From IMG/VR virus record IMGVR_UViG_3300034198_015007, positions 1-34,287 of that record: a stretch of 34,287 nt of DNA; one strand, written 5' to 3'. Position numbers and translations under genes: made by a program. Below the pieces are notes generated by a model. It did no database searches and was not told the origin of the DNA. It saw nothing but the letters and a program-made list of their open reading frames with translations. Shown in pieces: positions 14,240 through 21,547 of this stretch (position 1 is its first letter; every line of letters begins with the position of its first letter). Origin of the DNA: a virus.

Positions 14240-14361
14240 TGATAAAATTAAAAATAAAATCAGTCAAAAAATTAGAAGACAAAAAGAATGTATATGATCT
14301 TACAGTAAGTACTAATCATAATTTCTTTATAGGAGATAAAAATGAAATATTAACTCATAAT
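14239..14361 (+). other. Split intein, C-terminal half (41 residues)
   Basis: The gene starts MIKLKIKSVKKLEDKKNVYDLTV and continues with STNHNFFIG (block F) and ILTHN (block G). The next residue is Cys, the +1 nucleophile (TGT 14362-14364). The size agrees with natural C-inteins (about 36-40). Confidence 0.92.
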
Positions 14362-14967
14362 TGTACCCATGTACTTCAAGCGAGTCAAGTAATATTACTT
14401 AATATGATGGAGACCTTTAGTTTAAATACTAGATTCATTCTAACAGGAAATTACCCAGAGAGATTAATTGAACCACTTAGAAGTAGATGTCAAGAATTTA
14501 ATTTGGAACCTCCTTCAAAAAAAGAAATAGCACTTCACATTGATAATATCCTTAATACTGAAGGTATTAAACATACCGAGAATGATGTGATATATTTAGT
14601 TAAAAAATTCTATCCTGACTTCAGGAGAATGATTAATGCTTGTCAAAAATATACAGTAGACGGTAAAATTAAATTAGATTCAAGTGTTGAGACTTTATCT
14701 AATTATAAAGAAGCAATATTAAAAATCTTATCTAAACCTGATTCTAAATCTTTAACTAATATCAGACAAATTCTAGCGGATGCTGATTTAAATGATTATG
14801 ATGAAATTTATAGATTTTTATTTGATAACCTCAAAAGTTTTACTCAAGATAAAGAAGGGTTAATTATTATTAAATTAGAAGAATATTTATATCATTCACA
14901 AACTCGAGTAGACAAAGAAATTAATTTTTGTGCTTTTATAGCAAGTATATTAAACATTTTAAAATAA
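14239..14967 (+). CDS. C-terminal half of split intein fused to clamp-loader ATPase C-extein
   Basis: After the 41-residue C-intein, the remaining 201 residues are the second part of a gp44/RFC-like ATPase. CTHVLQASQVILLNMMETF follows Walker B directly, as EFD/EAD-x-x-x-x-x-x-Q do in T4 gp44 and RFC. NTRFILTGNYPERLIEPLRSRC contains sensor 1 and the S-R-C arginine-finger motif. A helical collar domain completes it. Only the spliced protein has Walker A, Walker B and SRC together. The ATPase loads the gp45-type clamp encoded at 9380. ATG 14239 overlaps the endonuclease stop, and an AAGGAG lies upstream, a rare visible Shine-Dalgarno in this window. Confidence 0.93.
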   Translation: MIKLKIKSVKKLEDKKNVYDLTVSTNHNFFIGDKNEILTHNCTHVLQASQVILLNMMETFSLNTRFILTGNYPERLIEPLRSRCQEFNLEPPSKKEIALHIDNILNTEGIKHTENDVIYLVKKFYPDFRRMINACQKYTVDGKIKLDSSVETLSNYKEAILKILSKPDSKSLTNIRQILADADLNDYDEIYRFLFDNLKSFTQDKEGLIIIKLEEYLYHSQTRVDKEINFCAFIASILNILK

Positions 14968-14972
14968 AAAAT

Positions 14973-15212
14973 ATGGAACCAGGAATGCAAGCCAATGTTA
15001 GTTTAACTAACACAATCAAAATTTTAACCCCAAGTGGTAATGATGTAGTTAGCGAGGGATTTATCCTTCGTAGAGTGTCTAAATTTTTAACAGGAACATC
15101 AGAGGATGGAATTATTCCTATTCCTTGTTTTTATGACATTATGACAGGTGAAATTTTAACTGAACTCCTTCCCAAAGAGATCAGAGCAGAATATGAAAGA
15201 GAAAAAATTTAG
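14973..15212 (+). CDS. Hypothetical protein in the clamp-loader operon (79 aa)
   Basis: I place the start at ATG 14973, six bases after the preceding stop. An upstream ATG at 14928 would force a long overlap with the ATPase. The product is a compact beta-rich domain: ANVSLTNTIKILTPSGNDVV, GFILRRVSKFLTG, and DGIIPIPCFYDIMTGEIL, ending in a charged helix. It lies between the two clamp-loader subunits and overlaps the small-subunit gene by 20 bases. Function unknown. Confidence 0.75.
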   Translation: MEPGMQANVSLTNTIKILTPSGNDVVSEGFILRRVSKFLTGTSEDGIIPIPCFYDIMTGEILTELLPKEIRAEYEREKI

Positions 15213-15621
15213 TATTTTTGATTGGGTAAAAGAAGTAACATATAATAAAACCCCATGGGAAAACTTTACAGATGAGCAAAAAAGTACTTTAAATATATTT
15301 ATGCTTAATAGAATTTTAAGTATGAATATTAATTATTTAGAATTAGTAAATTATTTACAAACTATTCCTTATCAATCAATTGAAAGTTATTATAAAATAT
15401 ATGTTGATCTTTTACCCAAGAAAAGTATTTTTAATAAGTATATCAAGTCTGAAAAAGATAATATTAAACCTGAATTACTTACATTATTAGCTTCATATTT
15501 TGAATGTGGGACTAGGGAAATTCGAGATTATTTAGATTTTTTAGATAAAAATGAATTAATAGAGATTCTCACACAAATGGGTAAAAATGAAAAAGAAATT
15601 AAGAATTTATTAAAGAAATGA
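15193..15621 (+). CDS. Clamp-loader small subunit, gp62-like
   Basis: A 142-residue helical protein. FSIFDWVKEVTYNKTPWENF and TLNIFMLNRILSMN resemble the N-terminal part of gp62-type subunits in T4-like phages. The later stretch ELLTLLASYFECGTREIRDYL with LDKNELIEIL parallels T4 gp62 (kLLAKRYqvNTNDAinY). It would form the single non-ATPase subunit of the 4:1 loader with the spliced gp44. It is shorter than T4 gp62 (187). Position directly after the ATPase supports the call, which rests on short motif similarity. Confidence 0.7.
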   Translation: MKEKKFSIFDWVKEVTYNKTPWENFTDEQKSTLNIFMLNRILSMNINYLELVNYLQTIPYQSIESYYKIYVDLLPKKSIFNKYIKSEKDNIKPELLTLLASYFECGTREIRDYLDFLDKNELIEILTQMGKNEKEIKNLLKK

Positions 15622-15872
15622 AAGATAAAATAACTGAATCCGTAATTAATGATCTTCTTTCTAGAAGTTCAAGAGGTATTAATAAATATAACACCACATT
15701 AGATCAAAATAATAAAGATGATTTCATGCAACATTTATATGAAGAATTATTAGATGCTGCCCAGTATATTAAAAAAGAACAATCCATTATTCCTGAAATT
15801 CAAGAGTTAATTAATAATTATCCCAATGATTCAGATTTAGGGAAAGTTATAAGAGAAAAATATAAAATGTAA
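15618..15872 (+). CDS. Small helical protein, possibly MazG-like (84 aa)
   Basis: The pattern R-x-x-x-G-x-x-K-Y-x-T-T-L-D followed by HLYEELLDAAQYIKKE resembles short phage proteins often linked to the MazG-like pyrophosphohydrolase group (E-E-L-x-D-A-A). Only one acidic helix pair is visible, so enzyme activity is not shown. It overlaps both neighbours by one to four bases (ATGA and TAATG), a sign of translational coupling. Confidence 0.6.
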   Translation: MKDKITESVINDLLSRSSRGINKYNTTLDQNNKDDFMQHLYEELLDAAQYIKKEQSIIPEIQELINNYPNDSDLGKVIREKYKM

Positions 15873-16822
15873 TGAAAAAATCTATACCTCAAATAGTTAA
15901 AGAGATTAAAAATTTTAAACCTCCCAATCTTGAATATGCTTACCAAAAACAAATCTCTTTTAGTCAATTTTCTATATACCACCAATGCCCCCATAGATGG
16001 GCGGTTGCTTACAGAGATGGAAATTTTATTAGTGAATCCTCTATTAATACTACATTTGGAACAGCTATCCATAATATTATACAAAAATATCTCTCAGTAG
16101 TATATGAAAAAAGTGGAGCTGAAGCTGATAGAATGGATTTAGAAGAACTATTTGAGGATGAATTAAAAACTCAATATAGAATTGATTATGAAAAAAATGG
16201 AAAAAAACATTTTTCTAATTCTGAAGAATTAAATGAGTTTTATGAGGATGGTTTAGAAATTTTAAAATATCTTAAGAAGAATCGAAAAAATTATTTTGAT
16301 CAAAAAGGAGTACATTTTATCGGAGCTGAAATTCCTTTGATGCTAGCCCCCAATCCTAAATATAATAATGTCATATATAAGGGATATCTAGATTTGATTT
16401 TTTATTATGAAAAATCTAACATTATAAAAATTATAGATATTAAAACTAGTACTAGAGGATGGAGAGATTATGAAAAGAAAGATCCTATAAAAACCTCACA
16501 ATTATTATTATATAAGAAATTCCTATCAGATTTATTTAATTTTCCTATTGATAATATTAGTATTGAGTATTTAATTCTTAAACGTAAATTACCTGAAACT
16601 ACTGAATTTCATATTAAACGTTTTCAAACATTTACCCCATCTGATGGTAAAACATCTATAAATAAAGCAATAAAAAATCTAGATAATTTTATTAGCGATG
16701 TTTTTAATAGAGACGGGACTTTCATATTAAATAAAGAATATGAAAAACTACCAAGTAAGTTTAATTGTGGGTATTGCCCCTTTTCAAAATCTCCTCTTTG
16801 TGGGAGTGCTATTTTAGAATAA
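15872..16822 (+). CDS. RecB/Cas4-like PD-(D/E)XK nuclease with Fe-S cysteines
   Basis: A 316-residue nuclease. FSIYHQCPHRWAVAYRDG holds the first cysteine, and TTFGTAIHNIIQKYL carries the His of RecB-family motif I. YKGYLDLIFYY (Asp) and IKIIDIKTSTRGWRD (D-I-K) are the catalytic PD-(D/E)XK residues. TSQLLLYKKFL is the QxxxY motif. CGYCPFSKSPLC supplies three more cysteines, so a four-Cys 4Fe-4S cluster as in Cas4 and AddB is likely. It would trim or recombine DNA ends during replication. No cas1 or cas2 gene and no repeat array is present, so Cas4 proper is not implied. Confidence 0.9.
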   Translation: MKKSIPQIVKEIKNFKPPNLEYAYQKQISFSQFSIYHQCPHRWAVAYRDGNFISESSINTTFGTAIHNIIQKYLSVVYEKSGAEADRMDLEELFEDELKTQYRIDYEKNGKKHFSNSEELNEFYEDGLEILKYLKKNRKNYFDQKGVHFIGAEIPLMLAPNPKYNNVIYKGYLDLIFYYEKSNIIKIIDIKTSTRGWRDYEKKDPIKTSQLLLYKKFLSDLFNFPIDNISIEYLILKRKLPETTEFHIKRFQTFTPSDGKTSINKAIKNLDNFISDVFNRDGTFILNKEYEKLPSKFNCGYCPFSKSPLCGSAILE

Positions 16823-16829
16823 AATTTAA

Positions 16830-16847
16830 ATATTTATATATAAATAT
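16830..16847. promoter_or_regulatory. 18-bp perfect palindrome, possible operator
   Basis: ATATTTATATATAAATAT is fully self-complementary and ends six bases before the ATG of the ribbon-helix-helix gene at 16854. A symmetric site at that position fits autoregulation by a dimeric RHH protein. It also contains TATATA-rich promoter-like sequence, and simple AT-richness could produce it. Confidence 0.45.
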
Positions 16848-16853
16848 ACTGTT

Positions 16854-17051
16854 ATGAATAAAAACGAAACACACACCACTAGTGTCAAATTATCAAAAGA
16901 TTTATTTGACCAATTTAAAATCACTTCTATTAAGTATAAATTTACTTTTCAAAAATTAGCTGAAAGGTGTACACATTTATATTTAACTGATCTTGAATTT
17001 AGAAAATTAATTAATAACCATACAAATCTAGAATTAAAAGAAGATAACTAA
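16854..17051 (+). CDS. Ribbon-helix-helix DNA-binding protein
   Basis: A 65-residue protein with the RHH pattern: beta strand THTTSVKLSKDLFDQFK, helix 1 to ITSIKYKF, then TFQKLAERCTHLYLTD as helix 2. The size and the position after a perfect palindrome suggest a small repressor that may control its own gene and possibly the glycan cassette that follows. No toxin partner is adjacent. Confidence 0.7.
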   Translation: MNKNETHTTSVKLSKDLFDQFKITSIKYKFTFQKLAERCTHLYLTDLEFRKLINNHTNLELKEDN

Positions 17052-17052
17052 A

Positions 17053-17084
17053 TTTGGATATATAAAAAAGATTTTATATATTAT
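17053..17084 (+). promoter_or_regulatory. Promoter for the glycan cassette (TTTG-N20-TATATTAT)
   Basis: TTTG at 17053-17056 begins just after the preceding stop. It is followed by a 20-base spacer and TATATTAT at 17077-17084, one or two bases off the window's -7 consensus. Four bases separate it from the ATG at 17089. It is the only promoter of this kind I see for the ten tightly packed genes up to 26073. Confidence 0.6.
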
Positions 17085-17088
17085 AGAT

Positions 17089-18531
17089 ATGAATAAAAAT
17101 GGTTATATTCCTCGTGAACAGCGAAAAAAAATACTCTTAATAACTGATGATATTAGAATGCCATCAGGAGTAGGAACTGTAGGAAAGGAAATTGTTATAG
17201 GAACTGCCCATAGATATAATTGGGCTGTTATTGGAGGGGCTATAAACCACCCAGATCTAGGCAAAAGATTTATTTTAGATCAAGATACTAATATAAATGC
17301 TGGTATTGAAGATTCAAGTGTAGTTTTATATCCTTCTAATGGTTATGGTGACCCCTCTGTATTAAGAACTATTATCAAAATGGAGAATCCAGATGCGATT
17401 TTCTTAATTACAGATCCAAGATATTTTATTTGGTTATTTAATATGGAAAATGAAATCCGTACAAAAATTCCTATTGTATATCTCAATATATGGGATGATC
17501 TACCTGCTCCTTTATGGAATAAACCTTTCTATGAAAGTTGTGATGCTTTATTAGGGATTTCAAAACAAACAGTTAATATCAATAAATTAGTTTTAGGTGA
17601 TGAGGCTAAAAATAAAATTATAGATTATGTACCTCATGGTTTAAATTCTGAAATTTTTAGACCTTTAGATGAAACTGAGGAGCAATCTAAATCTTTTATT
17701 GAATTTAAAAACAGAATTTTTAAAAATAAAGATTATGAATTTGTAGTATTTTTTAATTCACGTAATATTAGAAGAAAACAAATCCCTGATACAATCTTAG
17801 CATTTAAAGTATTCTATAATTCATTACCAGCTGATAAAGCTAAAAAATGTGCTTTATTATTACATACTGAACTAGTATCAGAACATGGTACGGATTTAGA
17901 TGTTATACTTAAAGATTTGGCTCCTGAATTACGTTCAAATGTAATAGTGACTAATTCTAAATTTAATTCAACTGAAATGAATTATCTTTATAATATGTCT
18001 GATGTTCAAATTTTATTAACATCTAATGAAGGTTGGGGATTGTCTTTAACTGAAGCTTTATTAACCGGATTACCTATTATAGGAAATGTAACAGGTGGAA
18101 TTCAGGACCAAATGAGATTTGAAGATGAATCAGGAAATTGGATTGAATTTAATGCTGATTTTCCTTCCAATCATAGAGGTACTTATTTAAAATGTAGTAA
18201 ATGGGCTTTTCCAGTATTTCCACGTAGTTTATCTATTCAAGGTTCTCCTCCAACACCTTATATTTTTGATGATAGATGTTCATGGGAAGATGCGGCTAGT
18301 AAAATTAGTATAGTTTATAATATCCCTAAAGAACAAAGAAAAGAATTAGGTTTAAAAGGTAGAGAATGGGCTATTAGTGATGAAGCAGGTTTCACCCAAC
18401 AACATCAAGCACAAAGAATAATTAAAAACCTTGATAAATTATTTGATACTTGGAAGCCTCGAGTTAAATATGAATTAATAAATGCTACTAAATATTCTAG
18501 ACCCACATTAAACCATAAATTGATTTATTAA
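17089..18531 (+). CDS. Glycosyltransferase, GT-B fold (GT4-like)
   Basis: A 480-residue retaining-type glycosyltransferase. The N-terminal Rossmann half starts KILLITDDIRMPSGVGTVGKE. The linker has VPHGLNSEIFRPL. The C-terminal half has VVFFNSRNIRRKQIPDTILAF and the E-x7-E donor site EGWGLSLTEALLTGLP followed by GNVTGG. It probably transfers a hexose from an NDP-sugar. It opens the cassette, two bases before the next glycosyltransferase. Acceptor unknown. Confidence 0.9.
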   Translation: MNKNGYIPREQRKKILLITDDIRMPSGVGTVGKEIVIGTAHRYNWAVIGGAINHPDLGKRFILDQDTNINAGIEDSSVVLYPSNGYGDPSVLRTIIKMENPDAIFLITDPRYFIWLFNMENEIRTKIPIVYLNIWDDLPAPLWNKPFYESCDALLGISKQTVNINKLVLGDEAKNKIIDYVPHGLNSEIFRPLDETEEQSKSFIEFKNRIFKNKDYEFVVFFNSRNIRRKQIPDTILAFKVFYNSLPADKAKKCALLLHTELVSEHGTDLDVILKDLAPELRSNVIVTNSKFNSTEMNYLYNMSDVQILLTSNEGWGLSLTEALLTGLPIIGNVTGGIQDQMRFEDESGNWIEFNADFPSNHRGTYLKCSKWAFPVFPRSLSIQGSPPTPYIFDDRCSWEDAASKISIVYNIPKEQRKELGLKGREWAISDEAGFTQQHQAQRIIKNLDKLFDTWKPRVKYELINATKYSRPTLNHKLIY

Positions 18532-18532
18532 T

Positions 18533-19834
18533 ATGAATAAAAATACATTTTTTATAAGTTGCCCCATTGATTGTTATTCAGGATATTCAAGTAGATCTCG
18601 TGATTTAGTTAAAGCTATAATTGAATCTGATAAATATGATGTTAAAATTATTCCTCAAAGGTGGGGGGATACACCTTGGGGTTTTATTGATGATAATCCT
18701 GAATGGAGTTTTTTAAAAGATTATATCTATCCTCATCCTAACTTGCAAGAACAGCCTGATATTTGGATGCAAATAACAGTACCTAACGAATTTATACCCA
18801 TAGGTAAATTTAGCATAGGATGTACCGCAGGAATGGAAACTACTTTAGTAGATGGTTCTTGGGTTGAAGGAGTTAATAGAATGGATTTGACTTTAGTATC
18901 ATCCAAGCATTCTAAAACTTCATTCATGAACTCAATTTATCAAAAACAAAATGTAGGTGAAATTAAAGTAAATAAACCTATTGAAGTATTATTTGAGGGA
19001 TGTGATATTGATATTTATAAAGTATTAGATAAACTGCCTAATATTGATTTAGTAAAAGATTTGAATTCAATTCAAGAATCGTTTTGTTATTTATATGTAG
19101 GTCATTGGTTGAAAGGAGATTTTGGTGAAGATAGAAAAAATACTAGTTTATTAGTTAAGTTATTTTTAGAAACTTTTAAAAATAAAACTAAAAAACCCGC
19201 ATTAATACTTAAAACAAGTCAAGGTACTAGTTCTTATATAAGTAAACATCAAATTTTAAATATTATTGATGCTATTAAAGAATCTACCAATTCAAATAAT
19301 TTACCTAATATTTATTTACTTCATGGAGAATTTTCAGATGAAGAAATGAATGTATTGTATAATCATCCTAAAGTTAAAGCCATGGTTAATTTAACTAAAG
19401 GTGAAGGATTTGGAAGACCTTTATTGGAATTTAGTCTAGTTAAAAAACCAATCATAACAACTAATTGGTCTGGGCATTTAGATTTCTTAAATCTTGATTA
19501 CACAACTTTACTACCAGGAACTCTAACTAAAGTTCACCCTAGCGCTGTAGTACCTAATATGATTTTACCTGAAAGTTCTTGGTTTACAGTTAATAATGGA
19601 ACAGCTGCATATTATCTTAAAGATGTTTTCGAGAATTATAAGAACTATGAGATTAATGCCAAGAGGCAAGCCCGACATAGTAAAGAGAATTTTACATGGG
19701 AACATATGTCAACTAAATTAGAATCGATTTTAGATAAATACATCCCAGATTTACCTAAAAAAATTGAATTAAAACTTCCTTCTCTTCCAAAATTAGAATT
19801 ACCTAAATTAAATATTAAGAAAAATGATGCCTAA
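18533..19834 (+). CDS. Glycosyltransferase, GT-B fold (GT4-like)
   Basis: A 433-residue protein. It begins FISCPIDCYSGYSSRSRDLVKAI. The middle has LTLVSSKHSKTSFMNSIY and the donor domain has FCYLYVGHWLKGDFGEDRKN. The E-x7-E site is KGEGFGRPLLEFSLVKKPII followed by TNWSGHLDFL. The C-terminal 25 residues form a repeated proline-leucine tail (LKLPSLPKLELPKL), perhaps a docking segment. It overlaps the next gene by 11 bases. Confidence 0.88.
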   Translation: MNKNTFFISCPIDCYSGYSSRSRDLVKAIIESDKYDVKIIPQRWGDTPWGFIDDNPEWSFLKDYIYPHPNLQEQPDIWMQITVPNEFIPIGKFSIGCTAGMETTLVDGSWVEGVNRMDLTLVSSKHSKTSFMNSIYQKQNVGEIKVNKPIEVLFEGCDIDIYKVLDKLPNIDLVKDLNSIQESFCYLYVGHWLKGDFGEDRKNTSLLVKLFLETFKNKTKKPALILKTSQGTSSYISKHQILNIIDAIKESTNSNNLPNIYLLHGEFSDEEMNVLYNHPKVKAMVNLTKGEGFGRPLLEFSLVKKPIITTNWSGHLDFLNLDYTTLLPGTLTKVHPSAVVPNMILPESSWFTVNNGTAAYYLKDVFENYKNYEINAKRQARHSKENFTWEHMSTKLESILDKYIPDLPKKIELKLPSLPKLELPKLNIKKNDA

Positions 19835-20291
19835 AGATCAAATAAACATTTGCACTAGATGTTCTTCTGATGCATGTTATATTCAAGAAGTTAATAACGT
19901 TACTCTAAAATCCTGTTATGGATGTGGTTTCCAAACCACATCCGAATGGGTTAGAGACTCAGAATTAGTAAATCATATGTTAGAGACTTTTCCTAACTTA
20001 TATAAGGAATTAGCGGGTGAAGATGAAAATGGTCATATTTGGTTTCCTACTACAGTAAATTTACCTGATAAAGGTATGGTTTTTGTTGATGGAAGTTCTG
20101 AATCACCTTCTTGGGCTGCTGTTAAAGCTATACCAATGTCTGAAACTGAAAAGATAAAATTTGAAAAGAAAGGAAAAACCTATAAATTTAAAATGGATAT
20201 GGTAAATATTAAATATTACCCATTTGAGAAAGGTTTTATGGATGCTTTAGAATATATTGGATTATTTGAAGAAGATAAACATGAAAATTGA
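19824..20291 (+). CDS. Zinc-finger protein of unknown function (155 aa)
   Basis: The N-terminus has two Cys pairs: ICTRCSSDAC and SCYGCGF, a likely C4 zinc ribbon. The rest is a mixed domain with HIWFPTTVNLPDKGMVF and a C-terminal helix FEKGFMDALEYIGLFEE. Similar small proteins occur next to replication or structural genes in T4-like phages, but no function is known to me. The codons for CGFQTT form a long hairpin (19920-19943). A start at 19827 is equally possible. Confidence 0.75.
   Translation: MMPKDQINICTRCSSDACYIQEVNNVTLKSCYGCGFQTTSEWVRDSELVNHMLETFPNLYKELAGEDENGHIWFPTTVNLPDKGMVFVDGSSESPSWAAVKAIPMSETEKIKFEKKGKTYKFKMDMVNIKYYPFEKGFMDALEYIGLFEEDKHEN
19920..19943. repeat. 11-bp inverted repeat inside a CDS
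   Basis: GGATGTGGTTT and AAACCACATCC are perfect reverse complements separated by CC. The hairpin lies in the second Cys-pair codons of the zinc-finger gene and is G+C-rich compared with its surroundings. No T-run follows, so it is not a terminator. Confidence 0.8.
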
Positions 20292-20910
20292 TTATGCTTT
20301 AACATTATGTAATGAAGAAGAGGAAATTAAGAAATTAATTCCTTTTCTTCTAAAACATAAACGATCTGAAGATGAAATATATATTTTATTAGATAAACCT
20401 AAATGCTCTTTTTCTTTATTAGAATATTTATATGAACTTTCATCCTCAAATATTATTACTTTAAAAGAAAGTGCTTTTAATGGTAATTTTGCAGATTGGA
20501 AAAATGAACTGATAGGAATGACTAAGGGAGATTATATATTTAATATTGACCCAGATGAAATTCCCCATGAATATTTAATTACTAATTTACATTTACTACT
20601 TGAACAAAACCCCACAATAGATTTATTCATAGTACCCCGTATCAATACTGTTGAAGGTATAAGTGAAGATCATCTAAAAAATTGGAGGTGGTCTATAAAT
20701 AAAAATAATTGGATAAACTTTCCTGACTTCCAATCTCGTATATTTAAACGTTCAGATAATATTAAATGGGAAGGTAAAGTACATGAAAAAATTATGGGTG
20801 TTAAGAATTATACTTTTCTACCTGAGTTGGAACATTGGTGTTTATATCATCCCAAAACTATAGAAAAACAAGAAAAACAAAATAATTTATATAATGAGAT
20901 ATCAAAATAA
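20281..20910 (+). CDS. Glycosyltransferase, GT-A fold (GT2-like)
   Basis: A 209-residue GT2-like enzyme from ATG 20281, which overlaps the previous stop by 11 bases; the in-frame ATG 20257 would add eight atypical residues. The N-terminus is MKIDYALTLCNEEEEIKKLI. NFADWKNELIGMTKGDYIF leads to the metal-binding D-x-D in NIDPDEIPHEYL. The C-terminal WEGKVHEKIMG resembles the WaaE/KdtX-type lipid-core transferases (W-x-G-x-x-H-E). The acceptor is unknown. Confidence 0.85.
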   Translation: MKIDYALTLCNEEEEIKKLIPFLLKHKRSEDEIYILLDKPKCSFSLLEYLYELSSSNIITLKESAFNGNFADWKNELIGMTKGDYIFNIDPDEIPHEYLITNLHLLLEQNPTIDLFIVPRINTVEGISEDHLKNWRWSINKNNWINFPDFQSRIFKRSDNIKWEGKVHEKIMGVKNYTFLPELEHWCLYHPKTIEKQEKQNNLYNEISK

Positions 20911-21547
20911 TTTAAACGACCCTGAAGTAATTAGAAATTTAAATAGTGAAGTAAAAAGATATGATATTATCAATTATTTGATTGATAAATATAATTTAGT
21001 AAACTATTTAGAAATAGGAGTATTCCAAGGAGAGAATATTCGGAAAATAAAAGCTCCTCATAAAGATGGAGTAGACCCTGGAGTTGAAGGATATGTAGTC
21101 CCTGAAGTAAATTATCCCATGACCTCAGATGCTTTTTTTGAATTAATTAAAGGGCATGATGAAATTAAATATGATATTATTTTTATAGATGGTTTACATC
21201 ATGCTGATCAAGTTGAGAAAGATATAAAAAACGCTTTAGACCACATTGTTGAAGGGGGTTTTATTATTTTACATGACTGTAATCCAGTTAGTTATGAAGC
21301 ACAATTAGTACCTAGGCAAACCATTGCTTGGAATGGTGATGTATGGTTGGCATTTGTCGATTTTAAATATTCTTACCCAAACATGGAATGCTGTGTAGTA
21401 GATACTGATTTTGGTGTTGGTGTTATTAAAATAGGAAATAAACAAATCAATTTATTAAAAAGAATCTGGGATTGGGGTTATTTTGAATCAAATAAAAAAC
21501 AACTACTTAATTTAATCACTTGGGATGAATTTAAAACAACTCATTAA
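20894..21547 (+). CDS. SAM-dependent methyltransferase (class I, Methyltransf_24-like)
   Basis: A 217-residue Rossmann methyltransferase. Motif I is YLEIGVFQGENIRKI, the post-I region has DPGVEGY, and IIFIDGLHHADQVEKDI gives the D-G-x-H typical of sugar O-methyltransferases such as Methyltransf_24 or CmcI-like enzymes. GGFIILHDCNP is the motif III strand. It would decorate sugars laid down by neighbouring transferases. It overlaps its neighbours by 17 and 23 bases. Confidence 0.88.
   Translation: MRYQNNLNDPEVIRNLNSEVKRYDIINYLIDKYNLVNYLEIGVFQGENIRKIKAPHKDGVDPGVEGYVVPEVNYPMTSDAFFELIKGHDEIKYDIIFIDGLHHADQVEKDIKNALDHIVEGGFIILHDCNPVSYEAQLVPRQTIAWNGDVWLAFVDFKYSYPNMECCVVDTDFGVGVIKIGNKQINLLKRIWDWGYFESNKKQLLNLITWDEFKTTH

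Noticed and set aside
12448-14967. A single contiguous intein with an internal endonuclease
   Set aside because: The N-half ends with a stop, and the endonuclease has its own start in a different frame with a spacer and promoter-like box before it. The C-half has its own ATG in another frame. The arrangement is three genes.
15872-16822. A Cas4 of a phage CRISPR system
   Set aside because: The four cysteines and RecB motifs fit, but no cas1, cas2 or repeat-spacer array is present. AddB/RecB-like phage nucleases share these features.
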